Below are positions 17,098 through 24,724 of a DNA stretch of 40,200 bases, piece after piece; within the stretch, counting starts at the first letter, position 1; the number at the start of each line of letters is the position of its first letter. The notes below the pieces were generated by a model. That model was not told the origin of the DNA and did not search any database. It worked only from the letters and a program-made list of their open reading frames with translations. Position numbers and translations under genes: made by a program. This DNA comes from Sphingobium terrigena (GTDB lineage Bacteria > Pseudomonadota > Alphaproteobacteria > Sphingomonadales > Sphingomonadaceae), in NCBI RefSeq assembly GCF_003591655.1, contig NZ_QVRA01000031.1, forward strand, positions 1 to 40,200, in the 5' to 3' direction.

Positions 17098-17272
17098 ATG
17101 ATTCTAGTAAAACAAATAACGTACCGGCGTAGCCGGCTCATCATGGGGATGCCGGGTGGGAGGATCGCTTTAGCGATCCGGGGCGGCCGATGGCCGCGAG
17201 CCGGCGGGGGCGAAGCCCCCAAGAGGCGGTGCTTTTCTTCTTTTCGGTGTTGTTGCTGCATCGGACGCAAAC
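16951..17272. other. Non-coding junction with four GC-rich hairpins
   Basis: After the traG homology stops, no gene is recognisable up to oriV. Four perfect stems lie within 100 bp: CCGGC/GCCGG (17124-17136), GGATCGCT/AGCGATCC (17162-17179), GCGGCC/GGCCGC (17183-17197) and GGGGGC/GCCCCC (17206-17220), with loops of 2-3 nt. Confidence 0.6.
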
Positions 17273-17595
17273 TTATCCACAGGCAGGGCTACCCCAAAAC
17301 TCACCCTTCGCCTTCTAATTCAATACTTCTTCTTAGATTCAAGATTCAAGGGCCTTCAAACCCGCAGAAAACCTAGGGAAATGACCGTGAAAAGTGAGCG
17401 TTGGGGTCGATTCGCGTGAGTTTTGGGGTAGCCTTCGGTGAGTTTTGGGGCCGGTAAAAGTGAGTGTTGGGGTCGAGTCCGGTGAGCTTTCGGGTAGCCG
17501 CCCGATCGACGGTGAGTTTTGGGGTAGCCCCTCACCGTTCGCTCGAACGGCGAGTTTTAGGAATTGCCTGGCTCACCATTGGTGGTAAGGTGAGC
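17273..17595 (+). other. oriV: oriV: DnaA box, AT-rich stretch, six direct iterons
   Basis: A perfect DnaA box TTATCCACA lies at 17273-17281, followed by an AT-rich stretch (about 17312-17352). Then come six direct iterons of the form GTGAGTTTTGGGGTAGCC starting at 17394, 17416, 17438, 17460, 17482 and 17512. The first five are exactly 22 bp apart (two helical turns) and the sixth is 30 bp on. Inverted copies sit at 17287-17304 and, after the rep gene, at 18514-18529. GCTCACC/GGTGAGC (17571-17577 with 17589-17595), an inverted half-iteron pair just before the rep start, is a probable autoregulatory operator. Confidence 0.92.
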
Positions 17596-17597
17596 GC

Positions 17598-18509
17598 ATG
17601 TCCCATGCAACCTCACCTTTGGACGGCGCCAAGGCACAGCTTGCCTTGGTCGATACCCCTGCCCGCACCCTCGCGCAAAAAGGGCGCGGAAACCCGTTCG
17701 ATCCGGCCAATTACGGGGAAATCGTCAAACCCGGCGAGCTGGTCGATATTGTCGAGCTGACCCCCCTCAACCTCACCGATCGCCGAATCTACAATCTGCT
17801 GATCGCCAACGCCTGGGAGCGCATCGGCGAGCCGGTCATCCATCGCATCGCCAAGACCGCGCTCAAGGGCACGCACCAAGGCAATGAGCGCATCGAAAGC
17901 TCGCTGCTGCGCCTGATGGGCACCATCGCGATCGTCACCATCCGCAAGGTCGGCAAGAGCTACAAGCGCCGCGTCCAGCTTCTCGGCCCCAGCGATGAAA
18001 GCCTCGAAAAGGACGGCTTCCTGCACTACCGCATCCCCGAGGAACTGATCGAGATACTACGCAACAGCGAGGTCTATGCGCGCCTCAAGACTCAAGTGAT
18101 GTATTGTTTCGAGTCGAAATACGCGCTGTGCCTCTATGAGATGATCGAGCGCCGGATCGGCCTCGAATACAAGCAAAGCGAAGAGTTCACGATCGCGGAG
18201 CTGCGCGGACTGCTCAACGTGCCCGAAGGCAAGCTTGAACGCTTCGCCGATCTCAACAAATATTGCCTCAAGGTCGCCCAGGAGGAAATTAACAAGCTCT
18301 GCCCTTTCTATGTTGATTTCACGCCGATCAAGAAAGGCCGCAAGGTCGAAAAGGTCGCGATGCTGTGGATGTCCAAAACATCGAGCGGTCGCCGCGACGC
18401 GCAAAACCTGATCGATCAGCACAGCATCGTCCGCCGCGCGAAGATGCGCGGCGGTATTCCCGAAATGCCGGTGCTCGTGGACTTCAACCTGCCCGCCGCC
18501 GAACGGTGA
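17598..18509 (+). CDS. repA: Rep_3 family plasmid replication initiator
   Basis: A 303-residue initiator of the iteron-binding Rep_3/RepB type with two winged-helix regions: LTDRRIYNLLIANAW and SSLLRLMG in the first, YALCLYEMIERR and FTIAELRGLLNVPEGKLERFADL in the second. The N-terminus is polar and flexible. It binds the iterons immediately upstream, opens the AT-rich stretch with DnaA and represses its own promoter through the inverted half-iterons. The start at 17598 follows AAGGTGAG. It appears intact and is the only complete initiator gene in the window. It is convergent with the small RHH gene downstream. Confidence 0.88.
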   Translation: MSHATSPLDGAKAQLALVDTPARTLAQKGRGNPFDPANYGEIVKPGELVDIVELTPLNLTDRRIYNLLIANAWERIGEPVIHRIAKTALKGTHQGNERIESSLLRLMGTIAIVTIRKVGKSYKRRVQLLGPSDESLEKDGFLHYRIPEELIEILRNSEVYARLKTQVMYCFESKYALCLYEMIERRIGLEYKQSEEFTIAELRGLLNVPEGKLERFADLNKYCLKVAQEEINKLCPFYVDFTPIKKGRKVEKVAMLWMSKTSSGRRDAQNLIDQHSIVRRAKMRGGIPEMPVLVDFNLPAAER

Positions 18510-18561
18510 GCCCCTACCCCAAAACTCACCTTTCGCGCGCCGCGCTACGATCCGCTGCGCT

Positions 18562-18828
18562 TCACCCTTCGCCGGCGTCGAGCGCCCTGCTCACGGTGAA
18601 CTGAATCCACGCGCTGCGGCTGATGCCGCGCCGCTTCGCGGCGCTATCGACCTTCGCCAACAAGGCGCGGTCGAAGCGCAGCATGACCGGCGACTTGCGC
18701 GGGCCATCCTCGGCCGCCGTCTCGATCGTCGGCGTCGCGGGTTTGGCGGCCCCGGCAATGAAAGCGTCCGCCGCATCGTCATCGACGGGGGGTTTGGGCT
18801 TGCTGTTCGGTTTACGAGCGATAGCCAT
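18562..18828 (-). CDS. Ribbon-helix-helix partition protein (ParB-type), replicon A
   Basis: An 88-residue protein: a lysine- and proline-rich tail, then a C-terminal RHH region (KSPVMLRFDRALLAKVDSAAKRRGISRSAWIQFTVSRAL). It lies 25 nt after the end of the truncated parA on the same strand, the arrangement of type Ib partition operons in which the small RHH protein binds the centromere and represses the operon. With its parA broken by the IS3 element it has no upstream promoter of its own that I can see. Confidence 0.75.
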   Translation of the reverse strand: MAIARKPNSKPKPPVDDDAADAFIAGAAKPATPTIETAAEDGPRKSPVMLRFDRALLAKVDSAAKRRGISRSAWIQFTVSRALDAGEG

Positions 18829-18853
18829 CGAAACTCACTCCGCTATCATCATG

Positions 18854-19215
18854 CTATACAAATACCGCGCCGATCAGCGCGGTCAATTCGTCGATCGCTT
18901 TGGCGTCGCGCGGGATTTGCTCGACCACCCCCCTGCCCTCGGCCGCCGCGTTCGGGAACGCCTTGCGGCGCACGATCGAGGTGGGCAGCACCTCGATCCC
19001 CTCGATGTCGCCGATCATCTGCAGGGCCGCCTCATTGTCGCCGCCCTGCGGGTCCGCGCCGTTGAGGATCGCGACGGCGCGCAGTCCCTCGTTGATCTCG
19101 CGCGCCTCGGCCACCAGCGTCGCCACCTGATCCAGCGCCCACACGTCGAAGCTGCGCGGCTGCACCGGCACCAGCAGCGTGTCGGCCACGGTGAGCGCGG
19201 CGCGCAGTGCGGACT
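18854..19215 (-). pseudogene. parA: parA, 3' part, cut by IS3 (replicon A)
   Basis: The frame runs from the IS3 end through SALRAALTVADTLLVPVQPRSFDVWALDQVATLV and ILNGADPQGGDNEAAL to the stop at 18854. This is the C-terminal half of a ParA ATPase. The N-terminal half with the Walker A motif (KGGxxKT) is absent and is not on the other side of the IS3, which carries repA sequence instead. The protein cannot be functional. Confidence 0.85.
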
Positions 19216-19274
19216 TGTAACGGTTTTGCGCCGGTCACCTGAGCGATTAGAGCTCGCAACAGGAGACCGACGAG

Positions 19275-19607
19275 ATGATCAAGCACACAGAAGAGTTTAA
19301 GCAGGAGGCGGTGCGGATTGCACTGACCAGCGGGCTACCCCGCGACCGGGTTGCATCGGATTTGGGGATTGGGAAGTCGACACTGGGGAAGTGGGTATCG
19401 CAGTATCGGCCTAGTGATCTGGTTTCAGCGCCGCAGGCAGATTTAGCGCGTGAGAATGAACGCCTTCGTCTTGAGAACCGTGTGCTGCGGGAGGAGAGGG
19501 AAGTGCTAAAAAACCGTCGCCGGCTGAGCCCGCCTGTGCGCGGTAGAAACGGGCCGTGCTATGGTGCAGCCGGGAGGGTCGCGGCCGATGGCTTATTGGA
19601 GGCATGA
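19275..19607 (+). pseudogene. IS3 OrfA, 3' end replaced by IS110 sequence
   Basis: The product starts MIKHTEEFKQEAVRIALTSG and carries the helix-turn-helix GLPRDRVASDLGIGKSTLGKWV and the leucine-zipper region RENERLRLENRVLREEREVLK of IS3 OrfA. From about 19511 the frame reads through the inserted IS110 left end for roughly 30 foreign residues. The normal overlap and frameshift into orfB is therefore lost. Confidence 0.85.
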
Positions 19608-19738
19608 TACCCCGTTAAAAAACGTGGCCCGTGGGTGTTTGCGTACTTGAGAGTGGTGACGCCGTTTTGCGGCGATCCCGGTTAGGAAGATGACGTTTAG
19701 CATCGCCCATACCCTCCTGTTTTGAAGGAGGACTTGGA
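19511..19738 (+). ncRNA. IS110 left non-coding end, candidate bridge RNA region
   Basis: About 228 bp lie between the insertion point in orfA and the IS110 transposase start, with no gene. It is rich in short stems, for example GCCG-tttt-GCGGC near 19662 and CCTCC/GGAGG around 19712-19732. IS110-group elements encode their bridge (guide) RNA in this position. The transposase stop lies within a few bases of the right end, so the non-coding load is all on the left, as in the IS110 rather than the IS1111 group. RNA boundaries cannot be set by eye. Confidence 0.45.
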
Positions 19739-21097
19739 ATGGAACGATCAAAATCCGGCGCGTTGTCTATGGTCAATCCACGCGCCGCTGCCATCGACAT
19801 CGGGTCGACCATGCATATGGCGGCCATAAATCCGAACGCCGATGATGATCCGGTACGAGCGTTTGGCACATTCACCGGCGATCTCCATGATATGGCCCGC
19901 TGGTTCAAGACATATGGCGTCACGACTGTCGCGATGGAATCGACGGGTGTTTACTGGATTCCGGCCTATGAAGTGCTTGAAGGACACGGCTTTGAGGTGG
20001 TCCTGGTCAATGCGCGATATGCCAAGAATGTACCGGGTCGCAAAACCGACGTTAGCGACGCTGCATGGTTGCAACGCCTTCATAGCTACGGGCTGTTGCG
20101 AGGGAGTTTCCGTCCCGAGGCGGGCGTGGCGACCATGCGTGCCTATCTGCGGCAGCGCGAGCGGCTGATCGAATATGCCGCCTCACATATTCAGCACATG
20201 CAGAAGGCGCTGATGGAAATGAATGTACAACTTCATCACGTCGTCTCCGACATCACCGGCGTGACGGGCATGCGGATCATCAGGGCCATTGTGAGCGGGG
20301 AACGTACGCCCAACACACTGGCGCAAATGCGCGACGTCCGCTGTCATGCGACTATTGAGACCATTTGTGCGGCATTATCGGGGAACTGGCGGGACGAGCA
20401 TATCTTCGCGCTTGGCCAATCCCTGGCCCTGTTCGACTTCTACCAAACCAAAATTCTCGAATGTGATCGAAAGCTTGAGGTCGCGCTCAAGGCGCTCGAA
20501 ATCGACGAGGGACATGATGTTCGCCACCTCGCAAAAGTCCGGACCAAAAGGCGACAGGTGAACGCGCCTGACTTCGAGGTCCGGTCCGCGCTCTATCGCG
20601 TGCTGGGCGTAGATCTGACGCAGATCCACGGAATCGGCCCGTCGCTCGCGCTCAAACTGGTTGGCGAGTGCGGGACCGATCTTGCCGCATGGCCCAGTTC
20701 AAAGCATTTTACTTCCTGGCTGTGCCTGGCGCCGGGCAACAAGATATCCGGCGGTAAATTGCTGTCGTCCAAAACCCGACGCTCCTCAAGCCGCGCAGCT
20801 GCACTCCTGCGCCTGGCAGCAACCACCATTGGACGAAGTGACACGGCACTTGGGGCGTTCTACCGTCGACTGTCGGCACGCGCCGGAAAAGCTAAGGCAG
20901 TGACCGCGACCGCACGCAAAATCGCGGTTCTGTTCTATAACAGCCTGCGCCACGGCATGGCGTATCATGATCCCGGCGCCACACAATATGAGGAACGCTA
21001 TCGCAGCCGGGTGATCGGAAATCTGCAGCGCCGTGCCAAGGCCTTCGGCTTCATCCTGCATGAAATGCCTGCGGAGCCTGATATGGCTGTTTCTTAG
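19739..21097 (+). CDS. IS110 family transposase
   Basis: A 452-residue DEDD-type IS110 recombinase. The RuvC-like domain contains AAAIDIGSTMHMAAI (first Asp), TVAMESTGVYW (Glu) and KTDVSDAAWLQRL (the DxxDA pair). The C-terminal transposase_20 domain has IHGIGPSLALKL and a serine-rich stretch (LLSSKTRRSSSRAA), where the catalytic serine is expected. It looks intact. An AAGGAGG lies before the start, inside the CCTCC/GGAGG stem. The element sits in an IS3 orfA, with the reading frame of the target recognisable on both sides. Confidence 0.9.
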   Translation: MERSKSGALSMVNPRAAAIDIGSTMHMAAINPNADDDPVRAFGTFTGDLHDMARWFKTYGVTTVAMESTGVYWIPAYEVLEGHGFEVVLVNARYAKNVPGRKTDVSDAAWLQRLHSYGLLRGSFRPEAGVATMRAYLRQRERLIEYAASHIQHMQKALMEMNVQLHHVVSDITGVTGMRIIRAIVSGERTPNTLAQMRDVRCHATIETICAALSGNWRDEHIFALGQSLALFDFYQTKILECDRKLEVALKALEIDEGHDVRHLAKVRTKRRQVNAPDFEVRSALYRVLGVDLTQIHGIGPSLALKLVGECGTDLAAWPSSKHFTSWLCLAPGNKISGGKLLSSKTRRSSSRAAALLRLAATTIGRSDTALGAFYRRLSARAGKAKAVTATARKIAVLFYNSLRHGMAYHDPGATQYEERYRSRVIGNLQRRAKAFGFILHEMPAEPDMAVS

Positions 21098-21134
21098 GAA
21101 GGCCACGCAGTTCTTCGCGCGCCAAAGGCCGTGA

Positions 21135-21614
21135 AGTTCGCATTTGTGCATAGCTGGCGACACCGGTGGCCCGTTGAACTGCTCTGCCGTGTCATGGATG
21201 TTAGTGAACGCGGCTAGCCGACGTGTCGTTGGTTGGGCAGTAAGTGACAGGATGAAGAAGGACCTGGCGATCAGGGCGTTGGATATGGCGGTGCGCCTGC
21301 GCCAGCCTCCAGAGGGCTGCCTTTTCCATTCGGATCGCGGCAGCCAATATTGTTCTTACGATTATCAGAAAAAACTGCAGGCCTATGGCCTGCGTCCCTC
21401 AATGAGCGGCAAGGGAAATTGTTACGACAACGCCTCCGTCGAGACCTTCTTCAAATCCCTGAAGGCCGAACTCATCTGGCGGCAGAGCTGGCCGACGCGG
21501 CGTCAGGCAGAAGCCGCCATCTTTCAGTACATCAACGGGTTCTACAACACCCGTCGCCGACATTCATATCTGGGCGGCATCAGCCCGCTCGCCTTCGAAG
21601 CCAAGGTGGCTTAA
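21135..21614 (+). pseudogene. IS3 OrfB with internal deletion
   Basis: Just after the IS110, VKFAFVHSWRHRWPVELLCRVMDVS gives the OrfB start, which then hits a TAG. The remainder in another frame (21186-21614: RRVVGWAVSDRMKKDL, FHSDRGSQYCS, NCYDNASVETFFKSLK, YNTRRRHSYLGGISP) is the C-terminal rve integrase domain with the last D and E of the DDE triad. About 110 residues, including the first catalytic Asp, are missing. Confidence 0.8.
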
Positions 21615-21648
21615 TGAGATAGGTGACCGGCGCAAAACCGTTACAAGT

Positions 21649-21827
21649 CCAACCTTCACCCACGCCTCGCCGTCAGGGCTGCGATATTCGATCGGCTTGA
21701 GGCGCTTGCGCTTCTGGAGCGAGAAAAACGGCCGCTCCATCACCTCCCGCTGATCTTTTAGCGGAAGGTCGTTCACCAGCGGAATGAACAGGTCAAACGT
21801 GGGATTGGGATCGCGGCGCTTGTTCAC
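21649..21827 (-). pseudogene. repA: repA (RPA family), 5' fragment cut by IS3 (replicon B)
   Basis: Sixty residues survive: MNKRRDPNPTFDLFIPLV and LKDQREVMERPFFSLQKRKR, then IEYRSPDGEAWVKV, the N-terminus of replication initiator protein A (RPA, PF10134 type). The frame then enters the IS3. Its ATG overlaps the stop of the small partition gene, so parA-parB-repA formed one operon. The rest of the gene is not in the window. Confidence 0.82.
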
Positions 21828-22168
21828 GGGGCGAACCGGGTATGGCCTCGCGACACGAGATATTGCCGCAACAGCCGCTCGGTGACGACGGTCAGCGGCT
21901 CGCCCCCTTCCTCGACGCTCAATTGCCGCAAGGTGCGGTGCATATCCTCGGGGATATGGATCAGCACGGGTTTCTTGCCCGGGTGACTGCTGCGCCGTGC
22001 CGGCGCGGCGCTGGATGCGCCGCGCGCGCCATCCCCTGCCCGCTTAGGCCGTGATCGGGCTGCGGGTTCCGGTTGGGGCACCGGCTCGGGCGCTGGAACG
22101 GGCGTGGGCGATGCCTCGGGTTCGGGATCATCGAAGATTCCGGCCAGGGCGGAGGATTTCTTGGCCAT
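21824..22168 (-). CDS. parB: Ribbon-helix-helix partition protein (ParB-type), replicon B
   Basis: A 114-residue protein with a proline-rich middle (repeated PEP and PVPAPEPVPQPEP) and a C-terminal RHH-like domain (KKPVLIHIPEDMHRTLRQLSVEEGGEPLTVVTERLLRQYLV). The start overlaps the parA stop (TGATG) and the stop overlaps the repA start. It would bind the octamer repeats upstream of parA and connect them to ParA. Assignment rests on size, fold pattern and operon position. Confidence 0.75.
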   Translation of the reverse strand: MAKKSSALAGIFDDPEPEASPTPVPAPEPVPQPEPAARSRPKRAGDGARGASSAAPARRSSHPGKKPVLIHIPEDMHRTLRQLSVEEGGEPLTVVTERLLRQYLVSRGHTRFAP

Positions 22169-22821
22169 CAGGCTACCTCGCTTAGTGGCTTATTCGCATA
22201 ACCGCTTAGTCGCTTAGCCTCCGCGTAGGCGGCGCGCAACTCGGCCGCCGCCTTGCTGTCCGGTTCCAGTTCGACCGCCGTCTTGCCGATCGGCGTCGCC
22301 TTGTAGAAGTCCTTGCGGAAGTGCAGCACGGAATCGAACACGGCGATGCCCTTCGCGGCGAAGCCCGCGCGGGCCTCGGCCCCCTCCCCGCCTTGGTGCG
22401 GCACTTGGGTCAGGATCACCGCGAACGGCGTTCCCGCCTGCTGCACCTGCTTGACGGTCTGGAGAACCGAATGAACGTCCAGCCCCCTGGGCGCGACCGG
22501 GATCACCACGAAATCGGCCTGCTCGGCGGCCAACATGGCGATGTCCTTGGAGTTCGCTGGCGTGTCGATGATGATAAGGTCCAGCTTGCCGCTCTCGCGC
22601 CCACGCGAGACGTGCAGCGGCAAGCCCGCGACGCTGCTGTCCTTCACCATCACATCGTCTGTATCGCGCCGCTCCGACCAATAGAGCGCGGACCCTTGCC
22701 GGTCGTCGGCATCGAGGATCACAACGGCCGCCCCTTCGCAGGCGGCCTCGACGGCGAAGGCGGTGGCGATGGTCGTTTTCGACTGCCCGCCCTTCTGCGC
22801 GATGATGGCCCAAGTTTGCAT
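22168..22821 (-). CDS. parA: ParA partition ATPase, replicon B
   Basis: A 217-residue type Ib ParA without an N-terminal DNA-binding extension. The deviant Walker A is KGGQSKTT near the start, with VILDADDRQGSALYW and LIIIDTPANS as the following ATPase motifs, and VIPVAPRGLDVHSV later. It is intact and heads the parA-parB-(repA) operon. The last codons (KRLSGYANKPLSEVA) are encoded by copies of the same octamer repeat that forms the upstream array. Confidence 0.9.
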   Translation of the reverse strand: MQTWAIIAQKGGQSKTTIATAFAVEAACEGAAVVILDADDRQGSALYWSERRDTDDVMVKDSSVAGLPLHVSRGRESGKLDLIIIDTPANSKDIAMLAAEQADFVVIPVAPRGLDVHSVLQTVKQVQQAGTPFAVILTQVPHQGGEGAEARAGFAAKGIAVFDSVLHFRKDFYKATPIGKTAVELEPDSKAAAELRAAYAEAKRLSGYANKPLSEVA

Positions 22822-22830
22822 GACGGCTCC

Positions 22831-22920
22831 TACTAAGCGACTATGCGGCTTATATCGCTTAGTCGCTTAGTAAGCAAGTCATGCCGCTTAGTGGCTTAGT
22901 GGCTTAGTGGCTTAGTTTTC
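22831..22920. repeat. CGCTTAGT octamer array upstream of parA, candidate centromere
   Basis: Tandem and inverted copies of (C/G)GCTTAGT are found here: ACTAAGCG at 22832-22839, CGCTTAGT twice in tandem at 22856-22871, and CGCTTAGT followed by three GGCTTAGT copies in register at 22885-22916. Type Ib partition systems place their centromere as short direct repeats just upstream of parA, as here. The array also supplies the stop codon of the SprT-like pseudogene (TAA from CTTAGT on the other strand). Confidence 0.7.
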
Positions 22921-23476
22921 CTCCTCACTCTCGTCGTCGTCCAGCAGTTCATGCGCCATGACCCCATGATCCTCGATCGGACAAAACGGCGCTCCGGCAG
23001 TTCCAGCCATCTGCGCGCGGTCCTCACAGTATAGCCGCACGTCGCGCACGCGCATTTGAGCATCCGGGTTTTCTGCTTCTTGGGCGCGGTCGACTCCCCC
23101 GCCGTGTCGAGACGGGCATGGGGAAGGGGGCCAACATCGGCGAGGATCGGCGCGATGGTGGCAAGGAAGACGTCGCCGGGAGTGGTGGCGCGCATCGGCC
23201 CGACAAGGCCCAGCCCAAGCGCGAGGATGGCCGCGATCTGCGCCGGCATGGCGTCGGGCGCGTGGGCGAGGTCCGGGCGGATGAAGATTTCAAAATGCCC
23301 GTCCGCGCTGAGCCGGTTGTCCCAGCACTCGCCGATCGCCTTGCCCTGGCTCCCGCGCTGGTGAAGCCGATCGCCACGCGCACGCGCGAGGGCAGGGGGG
23401 CGTCCAGCGCCTCAAACGGCGGAGCCATGCCCAGCGCCACCGCATTGAGCCAGCTTTCGCGGGTTTCGTGGGTCAT
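22912..23476 (-). pseudogene. SprT-like metalloprotease-family pseudogene, active site deleted
   Basis: The start MTHETRESWLNAVALGMAPPFEALD (23476, after GAAGGGAG) continues as RVRVAIGFTSAGAR, then a frameshift, then PAQIAAILA joined directly to LGLVGPMRATTPG, HARLDTAGES and the zinc-ribbon region KCACATCGYTVRTARRWLEL. Relatives have a HExxH-containing segment of about 25 residues exactly at the ILA/LGLV join; it is missing. A last frameshift follows WLEL; the other frame restores APFCPIEDHGVMAHELLDDD. Hence one deletion and two frameshifts. Confidence 0.65.
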
Positions 23477-23928
23477 CGTCTTTACTCCCTTCAAATCGCC
23501 TGTCCGGCGATGGCCAGGCCATCGGCCGGAACACGGACGCCCAAGAACGCCGGTGGGAGAGGGGGCAGCGGGAGTCGACGGGGTGGAGCGGCCGCAGCGC
23601 AGCGAGGCACGGCCCGTCTATTCCCGTTGCTGGGGAGAGGGGGGCGGAACGTCCTCTCCCCACGGAGCGAACATCGACGCCGGCGCACGTCGGCACACTG
23701 CCCGCGAGATCCGCGAGCGGTTCTCGCTCCCGCCATGTGGATCGTCACCTTGGGCCAAGACCGCTTGCGGGCTTGGGGAGCGCGAGCGACTAGAGCCACG
23801 GTGCCGCGCCAGCGGCAGGCGTTTAATAACTTAGTCGCTTAGTCGCTTAGTCATTTTGGCTGTTAAAATTTCGGCCTTGAAAGTAATGCTATTCTGCATT
23901 ATATTTACTCGATACGGAGGTAATAGCC
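23477..23928. other. Non-coding region with octamer repeats between SprT pseudogene and abrB
   Basis: Open frames here lack any recognisable protein character and are probably shadows of GC-rich sequence. The features seen are a small palindrome GATGGCCAGGCCATC (23513-23527) and three CTTAGTCG-type repeats in tandem at 23830-23851, the same family as the parA-upstream array. The AT-rich end (about 23880-23915, TGCATTATATTT) is a likely promoter for the antitoxin gene. Confidence 0.6.
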
Positions 23929-24204
23929 ATGACGACATTAAGCGTAACCGCGCGGGGCCAGGTGACTTTCCGGAAGGATGTTTTGAAGCATCTAGGTATC
24001 CGGCCCGGTGACAAGATCAGGCTCCACCTGCTCCCTGATGGCAAGGCGGAGCTGAAGGCCGATGAACCCGATGGCTCCTGGGACGATCTGCGAGACTTTT
24101 TCGCCGGAAAGACGAATGGCGCCCGGCTGTCGATAGAGGAAATCAACGACGCGATCGCCGAAGCGGGCGCTGCCGCTGGGATGACCGGCATGGACAAGAA
24201 ATGA
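23929..24204 (+). CDS. AbrB/MazE-type antitoxin
   Basis: A 91-residue protein whose first 45 residues form the swapped-hairpin AbrB domain (LSVTARGQVTFRKDVLKHLGIRPGDKIRLHLL). The C-terminal half is the toxin-binding tail (GSWDDLRDFFAGK, LSIEEINDAI). ACGGAGG lies 8-9 nt upstream. It overlaps the PIN toxin gene by 4 nt (ATGA). It would neutralise the toxin and repress the pair's promoter. Confidence 0.88.
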   Translation: MTTLSVTARGQVTFRKDVLKHLGIRPGDKIRLHLLPDGKAELKADEPDGSWDDLRDFFAGKTNGARLSIEEINDAIAEAGAAAGMTGMDKK

Positions 24205-24599
24205 AGATTACCGCTGATACGAATGTGCTGCTGCGCCTTGTCGTTCCCGGCGATGAGGTGCAGCAAAAGCTCGCGATCGAAACGCTCAAGGAAGCGGATT
24301 CCGTGGCGATCAGCGTCCATTCCCTCTGCGAACTCGCATGGGTGATGGAACGGAGCTACCATGCGGCACGGCTCGACGTTGCCGCCGCGATCCGATGTTT
24401 TATGAACACGCGCAATGTCGTGGTGAACCGCCCTATTGTCGAAGCAGGCCTTGCTGTCCTCGATGCTGGCGGCGACTTCGCGGATGGGGTGATCGCGTTT
24501 GACGGCCGATTCCAAGGCGGCGAAACGTTCGTGTCGTTCGACAGGAAAGCGGTGAAGCTGCTGAAAGGGCAGGGGACCGCCGCCCGACTGCTGAAATAG
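24201..24599 (+). CDS. PIN domain toxin (VapC family)
   Basis: A 132-residue PIN-domain ribonuclease. The acidic residues expected at the metal site are visible as ITADTNVLLRL (D6), SLCELAWV (E), and the C-terminal DFADGVIAF and SFDRKA stretches. Its start overlaps the AbrB-type antitoxin stop. This combination of an AbrB antitoxin with a PIN toxin is a standard plasmid-maintenance module; the pair looks intact. Confidence 0.88.
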   Translation: MKITADTNVLLRLVVPGDEVQQKLAIETLKEADSVAISVHSLCELAWVMERSYHAARLDVAAAIRCFMNTRNVVVNRPIVEAGLAVLDAGGDFADGVIAFDGRFQGGETFVSFDRKAVKLLKGQGTAARLLK

Positions 24600-24724
24600 G
24601 CGTTAAGGCGATATTCATCCGCCACGGGTAACGCTAGGGTGCCGTGTCACGATCTGGCGACGATCGAGCGGGTAGGGCTTCATTGGAATGGTGGCCGCTG
24701 GGAATGTGCGCCAACTATGGCCGC

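Larger units (their letters stand above)
19216..21645 (+). mobile_element. IS3 family element interrupted by IS110
   Basis: The terminal inverted repeats are perfect over 25 bp (TGTAACGGTTTTGCGCCGG at the left, its complement ending at 21645), and the symmetry continues 5 bp outward (GGACT/AGTCC), making 30 bp. It carries orfA, an IS110 insertion just after the orfA GTGCTAAA codons, and an orfB with an internal deletion. No direct target duplication is present: the left flank is parA and the right flank is repA, so this is a recombination junction rather than a simple insertion. Confidence 0.88.

Noticed and set aside
17394..17529. CRISPR-like spacing of the oriV repeats
   Set aside because: Eighteen-base repeats with 4-bp gaps directly upstream of a Rep gene with a DnaA box are plasmid iterons.
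17613..18026. Minus-strand frame inside the Rep gene
   Set aside because: It lies wholly within the intact initiator gene and has no recognisable domain.
22856..22916. Could the CGCTTAGT tandem copies be a CRISPR array?
   Set aside because: The repeat unit is only 8 bp, spacing is zero to a few bases, there are no spacers and no cas genes. It fits a partition centromere.
23491..23842. Several open frames on both strands between the SprT pseudogene and the AbrB gene
   Set aside because: They are arginine-, proline- and glycine-rich with no recognisable fold or ribosome-binding site, as expected for chance frames in GC-rich DNA.
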